Below, piece after piece: positions 14,611-23,678 of a stretch of DNA of 64,000 nucleotides. Every line of letters begins with the position of its first letter. Position 1 is the first letter of the stretch. Below the pieces are notes generated by a model. It searched no databases. It was not told where the DNA came from and was given only the letters and a program-made list of their open reading frames with translations. The position numbers were made by a program, and so were the translations under genes. This DNA comes from Armatimonadota bacterium (GTDB lineage Bacteria; Armatimonadota; Fimbriimonadia; Fimbriimonadales; Fimbriimonadaceae). The DNA is taken from NCBI GenBank assembly GCA_020161505.1, contig JAIUNY010000014.1, positions 1 through 64,000 on the forward strand. Direction: 5' to 3'.

Positions 14611-14638
14611 CCGACCCTTTAGCCCAAGGGAGGATGGC

Positions 14639-15514
14639 TTACGCCGACTTCTTGTTCTTGCGGCGCTTAAGAGCTGCCAGAGCGAGAAGAGCCATCGTTG
14701 CCGGTTCGGGAACCGCTTCGCCCGTGCCAATGATCTTGAAGTCAGGAGCCAGATCCTGACCGCCGCCTAGGCCGCTGAACACCAGGCCATTGCCGTACAT
14801 CACACCCTTCTGAGGAGTGAACACGCGCAGGAAGTCGACTTGGTTCACGCCCAGGTCGCGCTTCACATCCAGAGCCAGGATGCTCAGGTCTTGAGTGCCA
14901 TGGAACACCGGATTGTCGCTGCGGCTGTAAATCGCCACATCTTGGCCCGTGTCCTTCATGCTGTGAGGATTCACCAGGTAGTTCTTGCCCACCTTGTTGC
15001 CATTGGCGTCCACGGCTTGAATCACAACCCAGCTGTTCGATCCGCCCGAACCGCGCTCGGTGTAGAGAATCTTGTCCTTCAGCGGATTGTTCCGATAGTC
15101 GATCGTCAGGCCAAACGGATCGCAATTAGTGTGAACATCAAAGAAGTGGTTCAGATTGCGGTTCTGGAACACATCCTCCGCACGATCCAAGAAGGTCGTC
15201 AGGTTCACTTCCTTGCCGGAAAGGTGGCTGTCGCCCAAAACCGTGACCTTGTTGCTGATGCTCGTGTTCGGACCGGCCACCACGCGGTAGTCGTTCGGCG
15301 AATGCTGATTGTAGGTGAGGTTGCGCACGTCTTGTGCGTATTTAAAACTGTTGTAAACGGTGCCGTCGCTGAAGCGAATGCTATTCAGGTTGTAGTCTCC
15401 CTTGCCGTCGTTCGCAGGTCGCGAGATATCCAGGGTGAAACCCGTCGCCATCGCGCTGGAAGCTAAAGCAGAGAGAACCATCACAGAAAACAAAGAACGA
15501 TTGATCATAGTCAT
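14639..15514 (-). CDS. PEP-CTERM sorted secreted protein
   Basis: The 291-residue precursor has a signal peptide (NRSLFSVMVLSALASSAMA), a beta-rich exported domain, and the C-terminal tag PEPAT plus a hydrophobic stretch and the basic end LKRRKNKKSA. PEP-CTERM tags are cut by an exosortase at the membrane, and the proteins go to the envelope or extracellular matrix. The function of the central domain is unknown. I used the ATG at 15514, preceded by GAGG; a second ATG two codons later is equally possible. The gene is monocistronic. Confidence 0.85.
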   Translation of the reverse strand: MTMINRSLFSVMVLSALASSAMATGFTLDISRPANDGKGDYNLNSIRFSDGTVYNSFKYAQDVRNLTYNQHSPNDYRVVAGPNTSISNKVTVLGDSHLSGKEVNLTTFLDRAEDVFQNRNLNHFFDVHTNCDPFGLTIDYRNNPLKDKILYTERGSGGSNSWVVIQAVDANGNKVGKNYLVNPHSMKDTGQDVAIYSRSDNPVFHGTQDLSILALDVKRDLGVNQVDFLRVFTPQKGVMYGNGLVFSGLGGGQDLAPDFKIIGTGEAVPEPATMALLALAALKRRKNKKSA

Positions 15515-15670
15515 CAGACCTCGATCTGTTCGTTCCGCAAATGGCGTGCCAACCTGTTTGAAGGCGGTGAAGTAAATGTACTGGTTTTCCCCCCGACATG
15601 CTCGCTTGGCCCGAGGAACTCTCAGGGAGACGAAAGAGTCAGGCACCGAAATGTCGGTCGATGAATGCTC

Positions 15671-15698
15671 CCTCGCCGCCCCTTAAGCAGCGGCGAGG
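15671..15698 (-). terminator. Terminator-like hairpin after the first short-chain dehydrogenase gene
   Basis: CCTCGCCGC (15671-15679) pairs perfectly with GCGGCGAGG (15690-15698) across a 10-base loop. It lies 20 bases downstream of the stop on the minus strand. No long T tract follows. Confidence 0.5.
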
Positions 15699-15718
15699 GT
15701 GCCAGAGATCTGCATCCT

Positions 15719-16552
15719 TCAGGCGTCGGCTGCCGTCGAAAGCGTCACGTCCTTCATCCGCTCGAAGTCCCGCTCCAGCATTTCGCGCTTTCCTTGGTAC
15801 CGATCCCAAGCATCTTTGCCCAGCATCAAGCGGAGGGGCGGCTCTTCCAAATCGGTCACCGCGATCATCGCCGCCACGCCTTTAACGGGATCGCCTTCCT
15901 GCGTGCCGTTGATAGCATTCAGCCACTCAATCGTGCCGTTCAGCTGCTCGTCGTACGCCGAAAGACGATTCCCCGTCAGACGAATCGACTGGCCATCCGC
16001 GAACCTCGTGCGGAATCCGCCCGGCTCGATGATCGTCACCTTGATGCCGAACTCAGCCACGCTCGCCGCCAAGCCTTCGCTGATCGCCTCCAGAGCATGC
16101 TTGCTTGCGGAGTAAAGAGGGAAAGTGGCCCCGGCAACAAGTCCGGCAATGCTCGAGACGTTCAGAACATGTCCTGCACCTTGGGCTCGCATCGTCGGCA
16201 AAACCGCTCGGGTTACGTTCAGCGCTCCGAAAACATTTGTGTCGAACTGAGCCCGCGCTTCCGCATCTGTGACTTCCTCGACCGTCCCCACCAGGCCATA
16301 GCCGGCGTTGTTCACGAGCACGTCAATCCGCCCAAATTTCGCGAGGGCCTCAGCAACCGCCGCCTCCACAGTTTCAGGAAGATTCACATCCAACCGAGGC
16401 GCAATCACCCTATCCGGATGCGCGGCCACGTACTCGGCGAGAACTTCCGGACGGCGAGCTGTCGCCACCACAGCATCGCCGCGAGCGATCAGCTGCTCCA
16501 CCATTTCCAATCCAAATCCCGCCGAAGAACCAGTGATAAACCAAACTTTCAT
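15719..16552 (-). CDS. Short-chain dehydrogenase/reductase (classical SDR)
   Basis: The 277-residue enzyme has the NAD(P)-binding motif TGSSAGFG at residues 7-14, the NNAG motif (VLVNNAGYG), the catalytic Ser in NVSSIAG, and the active-site YSASK. ARRPE after the second strand suggests a preference for NADP. The C-terminal extension resembles oxidoreductases of the fungal-type SDR group often found in bacteria. The substrate cannot be predicted. It lies in the same direction as the next SDR upstream, about 100 bases apart, and they may be co-transcribed. Confidence 0.85.
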   Translation of the reverse strand: MKVWFITGSSAGFGLEMVEQLIARGDAVVATARRPEVLAEYVAAHPDRVIAPRLDVNLPETVEAAVAEALAKFGRIDVLVNNAGYGLVGTVEEVTDAEARAQFDTNVFGALNVTRAVLPTMRAQGAGHVLNVSSIAGLVAGATFPLYSASKHALEAISEGLAASVAEFGIKVTIIEPGGFRTRFADGQSIRLTGNRLSAYDEQLNGTIEWLNAINGTQEGDPVKGVAAMIAVTDLEEPPLRLMLGKDAWDRYQGKREMLERDFERMKDVTLSTAADA

Positions 16553-16649
16553 AGTGTTTTCTTGTTGTATTCAGTTAAAAAGCATTGTTCCCAGGCCATC
16601 CGTGGCCCAGGAACTCGTTGGGTCAAAAGAGGCTACCAGACCAAGGAAC

Positions 16650-17387
16650 TTACCAAGGCAAGGTCTCGCCCATGTGGAAGAGTCCGCCGCTTGGCCCGTC
16701 TGCAGGGAGCGTGGCCAGAGCCACCGAAGTCTTGGCTCCATCCACAATCTCCATCGGCGCACCCTCCCCGCCCATGTCTGTTTTCACCCAGCCAGGATGA
16801 GCCGCGTTGACCTTGATTGGCGTGTTGCGAAGAGAATAAGCGAGGTGGACCGTGAATGCATTGACCGTCGTCTTGCTGGCATCATACGCCGGGGCCTTGA
16901 AATCGTAGATCGGAGAGCCGGGATCAGCATGAAGGGCCAAAGAACTGAGAATGCTGCTGAGATTCACAATCCGCGCCGCCGGAGCCTTCTCCAAGAGCGG
17001 CAAGAATTCGCGGGTGACGTCAATGAGTCCAAAAACGTTGGCCTCAAAGGTGTTGCGATAGGTTTGGGTGTCAAGAGTTGAATCTGCCCCACCAAATGGT
17101 TCAATACTGATCCCAGCATTGTTGATCAGAGCGTCCAGGTGACCGAACTTTGACTCGACTTCCGCGCGTGCGAATTGAACCGAACTGAGGTTTGTGACAT
17201 CCAACGCCAGAGCGTGGGCATCGATCCCTTCGCCCCGCAACTCTGCCACCGCCGATTCTCCTCGGGCAAGATCCCGCGATCCGACCAGCACCGTGTATCC
17301 CAACTGTCCCAATTGTCGCGCCGTTTCTTTCCCAATCCCCTTGTTTGCGCCCGTGATGAGGGCAATCTTTTGCGATGTGTCTGCCAT
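16650..17387 (-). CDS. Short-chain dehydrogenase/reductase
   Basis: The 245-residue protein shows TGANKGIG for cofactor binding, NNAGIS, a catalytic Ser in NLSSILSS, and YDASKTTVNAF with the catalytic Tyr and Lys. GSRDLARG after strand two points to NADP. The C-terminal part AHPGWVKTDMGG is typical of carbonyl-reductase-like SDRs. I chose the ATG at 17387 (MADTSQK) because the fold begins there; a longer frame adds unrelated sequence. Substrate unknown. Confidence 0.85.
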   Translation of the reverse strand: MADTSQKIALITGANKGIGKETARQLGQLGYTVLVGSRDLARGESAVAELRGEGIDAHALALDVTNLSSVQFARAEVESKFGHLDALINNAGISIEPFGGADSTLDTQTYRNTFEANVFGLIDVTREFLPLLEKAPAARIVNLSSILSSLALHADPGSPIYDFKAPAYDASKTTVNAFTVHLAYSLRNTPIKVNAAHPGWVKTDMGGEGAPMEIVDGAKTSVALATLPADGPSGGLFHMGETLPW

Positions 17388-17571
17388 TGTCTTCGTTTTC
17401 CCGCGCCCGATTGTCCAGGCACAGTTGGCTTTACGATACGCAGGGTCTCGATATTCGCGGGCCTGAGAAAAAGATCGAAAGGTCCTCCTTTGGCACACTC
17501 CCCGGAGGCATTAGAAGCCAGGAGAGCCAGGAGGACCGTGAAGTCTCACGCCCGCGCTGAACCGCCAACCC

Positions 17572-19134
17572 TCACTTCGGCTGAAACACGTAGTGCACCG
17601 CCGACCGCCTGGGGATCGTGGTCTCAAAGCCAGCGGCCCCTCCCACCGGCAGAGCCCGGCTCTTCAACTCTGGCGAAGACTCGTCAAAGCCAAAGGCCGC
17701 CGCCGCCGTCCAATTCCCAGGAATCTGGAACTGCGTGGTCAGGGTTGCGTGCAGGTTTTTGTTGAACACCACTACGTGCAACCGACCGCTTTTCGCATCG
17801 ACCGAGGCGTAAACCGGCGCGCGATCCGGGTTATCGCCCAGGCACTCGACCCGCGTGTCGCCGTATCGGCCGCCTTGGCCATCGAAGTTCAAGAACAGTT
17901 GCCGCCCCGCCACAAAGTAGGGTGCAGGGTTCTCTTGATCGAACCCGCTGAGCGGCCACGCGGTCGCCAAATGGAGATCCTCCTCAATAAAGGTCGCCAG
18001 CAGATCGCCCATGGCAATCCCGCCGAAGACCTTGTCCGCCATCGCCCGCTCGTATTCCGTCACACCAATCAGAGTTCCGGGATAGTACTGAGCAACGCTC
18101 CGCTTGAGGTTCGGGATCACGGGCAAGTGTTCGGTGAGAATTTCGCTAATCCAGCTCGCTTCGCGAAAACCCGATTCGCGGAGCGTTCGGTGCGCGTTCA
18201 TCACCCCCAGCGCGCCGCCGTGCTCAATAATCTCGCCCTCCGTGTAGTAGTGAAAATTCACGACGTCCAAGAGCCGCTTGCCCTCCTTCTTGCTCGCCTT
18301 GGCGAACTCGTCGAGCACAAAATCCATGTACCACCGGTATCCGCCGGCCTTTTTCACCTCCGGCCAATCCGGAGCATCGACAAAGCCGACCATCTCATAA
18401 ACTCCAAAACCCGATGGCCCGATGATCCTGGCCGTGGGATCCACCCGCTTGATCGCGATCGCGTTGGCGATTGCCCGACTGATGTGCTCGCGGCAGCTCA
18501 CCTTTTGAGGCTGAATCCGAGGGTGCGTGTGGTTCCACAAGCCCGGTTCATTTCCTACCGAGTAGTAGGCAATCCCCGTTTTCGAGTTGCTCTTCCCGAA
18601 GGTGTGGGTCAAAAAGTGGATCAGTTCGTCGGTGTAGACGACCTCGTCGGTCAGGTCCGGTTGGAGGCTGAAGGGTTTTCCCTTTTGCGGCACCACCTTC
18701 TTCCACCGCTTCGAGGGAGCGGTTTCAGCTTCGGTGACCGGGCCGTTGCCGTCTGCGGTCACCCAGCCGAGAGTCGGGATGTTCACGATGCTCGGCACGC
18801 CGCGCCGAATGGATTCCCGATGCCATGTCACGATCGCCGCGGCAGGATTCGTTTTCTCCGCATCAGGGGTGTATCGGTTCAGCCAGCTCCCGGAGTCCTG
18901 CTGCCAGTCGGTGCCGGAGTTGTTGTTGTTCGTCTCCCAGTTGTAGTTCTCGGTGGAGTTTCCACCCCACCGACGAATCGTGCCGTCCTTCGGGCCAGGG
19001 AAATCATGATTCACCCCGAAGATCAGGGGCGAAATCGGTCGCCGTCCTTTGCTCGGATCAATCTTCGCCGTCAAAGAATCAGCCACGCCCGCACTCACCG
19101 CAAGCCCCACGAGAACCACGACTGATATTTTCAT
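17572..19134 (-). CDS. Glycoside hydrolase family 44-like secreted endoglucanase
   Basis: The product starts with a signal peptide (ISVVVLVGLAVSAGVADS). It continues with the GH44 pattern: ISPLIFGVNHD, then RWGGNSTENYNWE, and NNNNSGTDW. The acid/base Glu is in YSVGNEPGLW and the nucleophile Glu is in GVTEYERAM. GH44 enzymes cut beta-1,4-glucans and xyloglucan. At 520 residues it contains the TIM barrel plus the C-terminal beta domain and no carbohydrate-binding module. The ATG is only 24 bases past the end of rloB, so its own promoter, if any, lies within rloB. Confidence 0.85.
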   Translation of the reverse strand: MKISVVVLVGLAVSAGVADSLTAKIDPSKGRRPISPLIFGVNHDFPGPKDGTIRRWGGNSTENYNWETNNNNSGTDWQQDSGSWLNRYTPDAEKTNPAAAIVTWHRESIRRGVPSIVNIPTLGWVTADGNGPVTEAETAPSKRWKKVVPQKGKPFSLQPDLTDEVVYTDELIHFLTHTFGKSNSKTGIAYYSVGNEPGLWNHTHPRIQPQKVSCREHISRAIANAIAIKRVDPTARIIGPSGFGVYEMVGFVDAPDWPEVKKAGGYRWYMDFVLDEFAKASKKEGKRLLDVVNFHYYTEGEIIEHGGALGVMNAHRTLRESGFREASWISEILTEHLPVIPNLKRSVAQYYPGTLIGVTEYERAMADKVFGGIAMGDLLATFIEEDLHLATAWPLSGFDQENPAPYFVAGRQLFLNFDGQGGRYGDTRVECLGDNPDRAPVYASVDAKSGRLHVVVFNKNLHATLTTQFQIPGNWTAAAAFGFDESSPELKSRALPVGGAAGFETTIPRRSAVHYVFQPK

Positions 19135-19158
19135 ATGTCTGATGCCTTACAAGCCCAA

Positions 19159-19794
19159 TTAGTCTGTCTGATCCGCGTCACTCGGACGACTTTTGCTGAG
19201 ACTTTGGAGCAGCGCTTCAGCCAATCGGTGTACTTTTGTGCTGGGATTGGATTCGTCACTGTCATCTTGGGATGCCGCCCTATGGTATTGCAGGACTTTC
19301 TCAGCGCGGCAGCACGCAGTCTGCGTATTCTCGAATAAATTTCTGAAATCATAGCCTCCCTTAGCGTAGTCTGGTAAGAATTGTTTTAGATGCTTCATGA
19401 CATCGTCGCAATTCAGAAACTGTCTTGTTGTGAACTCATTATGCAGTAAAAACCAGAACTCGATCGATGGATTCGAAGTTGCAACAGCGATACCATTTGC
19501 GCTGGCTTTGTCAACAGCAACCCCGAAAGTTGGGTTGTAATTCCATTGTTCACGGTCAAAAACAACCCAAACTTGGTCATACTGTGATCCTTTCTTGCTG
19601 AGCCGTTTGATCGCCTCATCCACGACACTAATGGGAGCGGAGCCAGGACTTGTGATCACTTCAACGGATGCGGGCATTTGTAAGTAATTGGTGAGGCCTT
19701 TGAAGTAGGAAGGCTCCGTTTTACTTCCTTCGCAAACAATCAAGAATCTGTCCCTGGGTTGCCGAGATGATTGAGCTCTTTTGATACTGCTCAT
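19159..19794 (-). CDS. rloB: RloB-like (AbiLii-like) protein of a two-gene abortive infection system
   Basis: RloB proteins have a TOPRIM-like fold and occur beside the ATPase RloA in restriction and phage-defence loci. Visible family motifs are LIVCEGSKTEPSYFKG with an acidic residue (about residues 18-33), WVVFDREQW, and SNPSIEFWFLLHNEF. The 211-residue length is typical. The gene lies 15 bases after rloA and is clearly AT-richer than its neighbours, which suggests recent acquisition. The closest known defence system is AbiL (AbiLi/AbiLii). Confidence 0.85.
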   Translation of the reverse strand: MSSIKRAQSSRQPRDRFLIVCEGSKTEPSYFKGLTNYLQMPASVEVITSPGSAPISVVDEAIKRLSKKGSQYDQVWVVFDREQWNYNPTFGVAVDKASANGIAVATSNPSIEFWFLLHNEFTTRQFLNCDDVMKHLKQFLPDYAKGGYDFRNLFENTQTACCRAEKVLQYHRAASQDDSDESNPSTKVHRLAEALLQSLSKSRPSDADQTD

Positions 19795-19809
19795 TGATGC
19801 CGTGCTCCT

Positions 19810-21078
19810 CTATATGTATGGGATCGCCCCATATCTTCCGCCCAAATAACCCTTATAAGCCGACTCGTTCTCGAGCTTGTGGAAATCGGAAAGCGCATAC
19901 GTTCTTGAAGCTCCGTGCCGATCTTTCTCCACAAACCAAATCTGATCTCTACGTAGTAAGCCTGAATCCAATAAAGTTGCATCGTGAGTCGTAAAAATGA
20001 TCTGGGCGATCTGTTTGCCTTTGCTCCTGGCCTGAAACTCTCGGATCAGAAATCTGATGAGTAATGGATGCAGACTAGAGTCAAGTTCATCTACAATGAT
20101 GACATGGCCTCCCTCAAATGACTTTAGTAAGGGGCCGGCTAGCAGATACATTTGAATCGTGCCCTTCGATTGCTCGTCTAGGCCCATCGTTACCTGGGCA
20201 TTGCCAGCAAAGTGCTTGAATGTCACATCGAAGTGCCTGTGTTTCATCAGCTCAGCCTTGACAAGATCTAACAGTTCTCGCGGTACGTTGGGCTCGAATT
20301 TCACGTCTTCCAGACGCAAGTCTTTTTCCTCTACTTCGATTTCAGCGATTCCCAAATCGGCCGCCCGCACAAGATCTTTGATTTTCTGTCGATAGCCTTC
20401 ATTGTCGGCGAACAATTCTCCGGTTCGGTTGGTTAAGGCGATGTTCGATAGTTCTTGTATGCTGATTGGCCGAAGAATATCCTCGAACCACCTAAAAACA
20501 CTCGTTAGTAACGGTGAATTGAATTGTGCGCCAACTGTGATATACGCAACATTTGGACGTGTCTTATGTTCTAATGATGCATCCTGGGACAATCGTGTCG
20601 TCTGATATGTATAAGTATGTGTCCCAGAGGCGTGTGCTAGTCTCTCGAACGCGAGTTTCTCTACTCCATTTTGCCTAATAAAAAGGGCTTCCCGCTCGAC
20701 TTGGGTTTCGCTCAGCTCGAGGACGTACCGCATGATTTCGTCCTCGATCTGGAAAATCAATTCGAAATAGGATGGTTTTGTGCTAGCATCATCCAGTTTG
20801 AACGGTACAGTCCCGGTGACCTGTGTTGGGTTAGAAGCTAGACCTGAAGTTACAAACCTTTTGACAGTGGTAAGTGCTTGCAGAAGATTTGACTTTCCCG
20901 CTGCATTTGCACCGAAAATAGCAGCAACTTTTAGCACCCGCAATTTTCGTTTCTGCTCCTGACCGACATGTTCCCAATTTTCAGGCAATGCCCTTGAGTA
21001 GTTGTTGGCGAGCATGGAAAACTCAGTCATGCTCCGAAATGACTTGAAGTTTTTCACTCTGAAAAGAAGCAGCATCAC
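19810..21078 (-). CDS. rloA: RloA-like (AbiLi-like) AAA ATPase
   Basis: This 422-residue SMC/OLD-like ATPase has the N-terminal FRVKNFKSFRS, Walker A GANAAGKSN near residue 55, a signature region around LDEQSKGTIQMYLL, Walker B VIIVDELDSSLHP, and the switch histidine in IIFTTHDATLL. These ATPases are thought to sense phage signals and activate the partner RloB. Base composition is lower in GC than the flanks. The 5' region shows no obvious promoter. Two in-frame ATG codons (21078 and 21075) are possible starts. Confidence 0.87.
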   Translation of the reverse strand: MMLLLFRVKNFKSFRSMTEFSMLANNYSRALPENWEHVGQEQKRKLRVLKVAAIFGANAAGKSNLLQALTTVKRFVTSGLASNPTQVTGTVPFKLDDASTKPSYFELIFQIEDEIMRYVLELSETQVEREALFIRQNGVEKLAFERLAHASGTHTYTYQTTRLSQDASLEHKTRPNVAYITVGAQFNSPLLTSVFRWFEDILRPISIQELSNIALTNRTGELFADNEGYRQKIKDLVRAADLGIAEIEVEEKDLRLEDVKFEPNVPRELLDLVKAELMKHRHFDVTFKHFAGNAQVTMGLDEQSKGTIQMYLLAGPLLKSFEGGHVIIVDELDSSLHPLLIRFLIREFQARSKGKQIAQIIFTTHDATLLDSGLLRRDQIWFVEKDRHGASRTYALSDFHKLENESAYKGYLGGRYGAIPYI

Positions 21079-21523
21079 GCGACTATACCTCCTGCGGTCA
21101 AAATGACGGCAGGATTATCATCGGGTCGGCGTCACGCACCTATAGTGAGGTCACCAGCCTGGGTATCAGGGCGAACGCTTGCGCAGGTCGGCTCCAGTCG
21201 GACACAGTTCAGGTCTCCGACGATGCGAGCCAGATTTAGAGCGTGGGACGTTCAGCCTGAATCATTTGGCCCCGGCGCTGTGTTTTTGTCCGTAGCAGCG
21301 AGGTCGTCGTTGCCACGGGCGACTCTTGTGGCCGCCTGCGGGTTATTTAGGGGTATCACGGGTTGCCGTAATAAATTCATTCCAGTTGCTGGTCTGCGTG
21401 TCCGCTTCAGTTGTTTTCCCTGACAGAACTACCAGATTTTGGCGACTCTGCTGACTTGCCACAACGTTATCACGTATGATCCGAAACGTTTCGCGATTTC
21501 TTCATCGCAGAGGAAAAAACAAA
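21079..21523. promoter_or_regulatory. Intergenic region with a palindrome before the second PEP-CTERM gene
   Basis: This 445-base stretch between divergent genes holds no convincing gene. A perfect 12-bp palindrome CGAAACGTTTCG at 21482-21493 lies about 30 bases before the ATG of the PEP-CTERM gene, close to its ribosome site (AGAGGA). It could be a repressor operator. Nothing else stands out. Confidence 0.35.
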
Positions 21524-22261
21524 ATGAAAACTCGTGCTTCACGATCTCTGATGGTCGGCCTCGCCGCCCTCGTTGCCGCTTCTTCTCAAGCCGCTCTCAC
21601 CACCTACTCCCAAGACTTTGAGTCTCTCAACCTCAGCTCGCCAACCGCACTCGGCGACAATGGCTGGAAGATTTTTGCCAACGTATTCGACAACAGCTCG
21701 AATCATCTCTATGGCTACGGAGTCTTTCCCGCACCAAACGGAGGCAATGGATTTTCGTCCATTGCAACCGGTGAAGGGGGAGCGGCGCAGGGAAGCCAGT
21801 ATCTCAACGTGTTCAGTGACTACAACAACACCGATCACGGTAACAATCGATTTATCGAAGCGAATGTCTTCCAGGAGCAGACAATTTCGGCTGCGGATCT
21901 CGGCAAGGTTGCCACCTTCACCTTTGATTACAAGGCGTCTTCGCAGTTCGGCCCGGCTGGCTCCGCGAGCGCCCTTGCATTCATCAAGGTCCTGGACTCC
22001 ACAAACTTCTCGCTCCTCGCCTTCCCAACTCTTGTGACCACGACGGCCTCCGGCTCGAGCTGGGCGACAGGAAGCGTGAGCCTGACTATCGATAATGCTT
22101 GGACGGGGCAAATCCTCCAGTTCGGATTCCTCAACCGAGCCACGAACTACGACCCGACCGGCGTGTACTACGATAACATCAATTTCGAGGCCGTCCCCGA
22201 GCCAGCGACGCTCTCGCTGCTTGCTTTGGCCGCGATCGCCGCTCGAAGACGACGAAAGTAA
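21524..22261 (+). CDS. PEP-CTERM sorted secreted protein
   Basis: The 245-residue precursor has a signal peptide (SLMVGLAALVAASSQA), a beta-sandwich-like exported domain (TYSQDFESLNL at its start and YYDNINFEAVPEPAT at its end), and the PEP-CTERM anchor ending AARRRRK. Such domains often bind carbohydrates or matrix, but this is not shown by any residue here. I chose the ATG at 21524 because it is preceded by AGAGGA and starts the signal peptide. It is sorted by an exosortase that is not encoded in this window. Confidence 0.85.
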   Translation: MKTRASRSLMVGLAALVAASSQAALTTYSQDFESLNLSSPTALGDNGWKIFANVFDNSSNHLYGYGVFPAPNGGNGFSSIATGEGGAAQGSQYLNVFSDYNNTDHGNNRFIEANVFQEQTISAADLGKVATFTFDYKASSQFGPAGSASALAFIKVLDSTNFSLLAFPTLVTTTASGSSWATGSVSLTIDNAWTGQILQFGFLNRATNYDPTGVYYDNINFEAVPEPATLSLLALAAIAARRRRK

Positions 22262-22280
22262 GGCTCGTCAAACGACAGTT

Positions 22281-22330
22281 CGGCCCTGCGTCCAACCCTT
22301 TGTGGAGTTGGGAGCAGGGCCGCTTTGCTT
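22281..22330 (+). terminator. Terminator of the second PEP-CTERM gene
   Basis: CGGCCCTGC (22281-22289) pairs with GCAGGGCCG (22314-22322), with a nested CCAAC/GTTGG stem inside, followed by a T-containing CTTTGCTTCT. It lies 20 bases after the stop. The rest of the 320-base stretch up to tRNA-Ala holds no gene that I can support. Confidence 0.65.
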
Positions 22331-22584
22331 CTCAGTTGGCTCTGGTTTCCGCAGACTGTTCCGCAGCTACCGACGACTCTCTCCGGAACTCAAATCGTCG
22401 CGGAGTGCCGCCTTTCAACTGACCGATCGTCGCCACCAGAACACCCTCTAGCGAGAGCTCATCGGTGATCTTGCGGGAAGCCCAGGCACCGCAATCAACG
22501 TCAATGCCCAGACCAATCAACGATGAGCGAAAAAGGTGTTACCGATGTGTCCGGTACAGATCACCAGGACAGCGAGGGAGATTT

Positions 22585-22660
22585 TGGTGGAGCATAGGGG
22601 ATTCGAACCCCTGACCTCTTCCATGCCATGGAAGCGCTCTCCCAGCTGAGCTAATGCCCC
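22585..22660 (-). tRNA. tRNA-Ala (anticodon GGC)
   Basis: A full cloverleaf is read on the minus strand: acceptor GGGGCAT with ATGCTCC, anticodon stem CTTCC/GGAAG around the loop ATGGCAT with anticodon GGC, T loop TTCGAAT, discriminator A, and encoded CCA. Confidence 0.97.
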
Positions 22661-22786
22661 ACGAGGCTTTTCATTACACCACCAAACCCAAAGCAAGGTC
22701 AAGGACCGACCCACCAAACCAGCAACCCCACCAGACAAACCCGCCCTCGAACGCGGCATATCTCACCCGGCTCTGCCAACCTTCTC

Positions 22787-23590
22787 ATGATCCTTTCCCT
22801 CTTCCAAAAAGAACAGCCGCTTCTCCAACCGATTCTCCTCCACCTCGCTCAAAATGCCCCCGAAGCGTGGCAAGCCTCTCTCTGGGCTCAGGCCGAGGCG
22901 GATTCCTCCCTGCGCACCGATAAGTCAAGTTGCACGAGGGCGATTGAGTGGCACTCCGTTCTTCCCGAGAGCGATCATCTCCCCGGAGGAGCCACTACGT
23001 GGCGACTCGCCAAGCTGAAGGCGCAAACCCCAGGAGCCACTTTCCGATTCGATGTCTGGGCCGAAAATGGCCTGATCTGCTTGGTCGCAGACAACGATCA
23101 AGCATGGCGGCACAAATGGCGGCCCGACCAAGCGGAATGGTCATCCACTTTCCTCACTTGGGATGCCGAAGACCTCCGCACCCATGCCCAGCGATATTCC
23201 GATGAAGCTGAAACTTGGCTCACACGCAGGGCGCCCGACAAGTCGTCGAGCCCGCTTGGAGAAGAAGATCTGCTCCCCTTCTTTGCCACATTCAAGCCCC
23301 TTCTCCCGCCCGACGCCTGGAGCCTCTTGACCAAAATTGATGGCGGTCAGTGGGGAGGTGCCGAGTTCTATGGCGGCGCGAACAGCCCGCTTGTCTTCGC
23401 CGGTGATGAAGCGCTCCTCACGCTGGGAGCGACTGGAAACGGTAAGCACTTTGGGATCCGTCTGGGCGATGCCACCAAGACAATCTGGCAGTTCGACCAC
23501 GAACTCACCGAGTTCAAGCCCCTCGCCCAATCACTGATCGGAGCCCTCGAAGAAGTCGTCAGATCTCAAGGAAGGCTCGCCTTTGCCTAG
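22787..23590 (+). CDS. Hypothetical protein (267 aa)
   Basis: I do not recognise a family. The protein is soluble, rich in Trp (for example WQASLW, WRHKWRPDQAEW), and has no signal peptide. The last 100 residues (LLTKIDGGQWGGAEFYGG, then HFGIRLGD and QFDHELTEFKPLAQSL) faintly resemble SMI1/KNR4-like domains, but this is a weak impression. It stands alone downstream of tRNA-Ala and upstream of the S41 protease. The weak start context leaves the exact N-terminus open. Confidence 0.65.
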   Translation: MILSLFQKEQPLLQPILLHLAQNAPEAWQASLWAQAEADSSLRTDKSSCTRAIEWHSVLPESDHLPGGATTWRLAKLKAQTPGATFRFDVWAENGLICLVADNDQAWRHKWRPDQAEWSSTFLTWDAEDLRTHAQRYSDEAETWLTRRAPDKSSSPLGEEDLLPFFATFKPLLPPDAWSLLTKIDGGQWGGAEFYGGANSPLVFAGDEALLTLGATGNGKHFGIRLGDATKTIWQFDHELTEFKPLAQSLIGALEEVVRSQGRLAFA

Positions 23591-23678
23591 AGCCGTTTCA
23601 ACCGAATTCCCGCGACCGCGTCCGCCCAACTGAAAATCGGGCGAACATTTTCGCCGAATCTGCGTTATCACTCTTATC

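Noticed and set aside
17593-19125. Long open frame on the plus strand opposite the GH44 gene
   Set aside because: Arg/Val/His-rich composition without motifs; it mirrors the GH44 coding frame, which has a signal peptide and catalytic residues.
21103-21423. 106-codon frame upstream of the PEP-CTERM gene
   Set aside because: No ribosome site or similarity; Arg/Ser-rich composition typical of chance frames.
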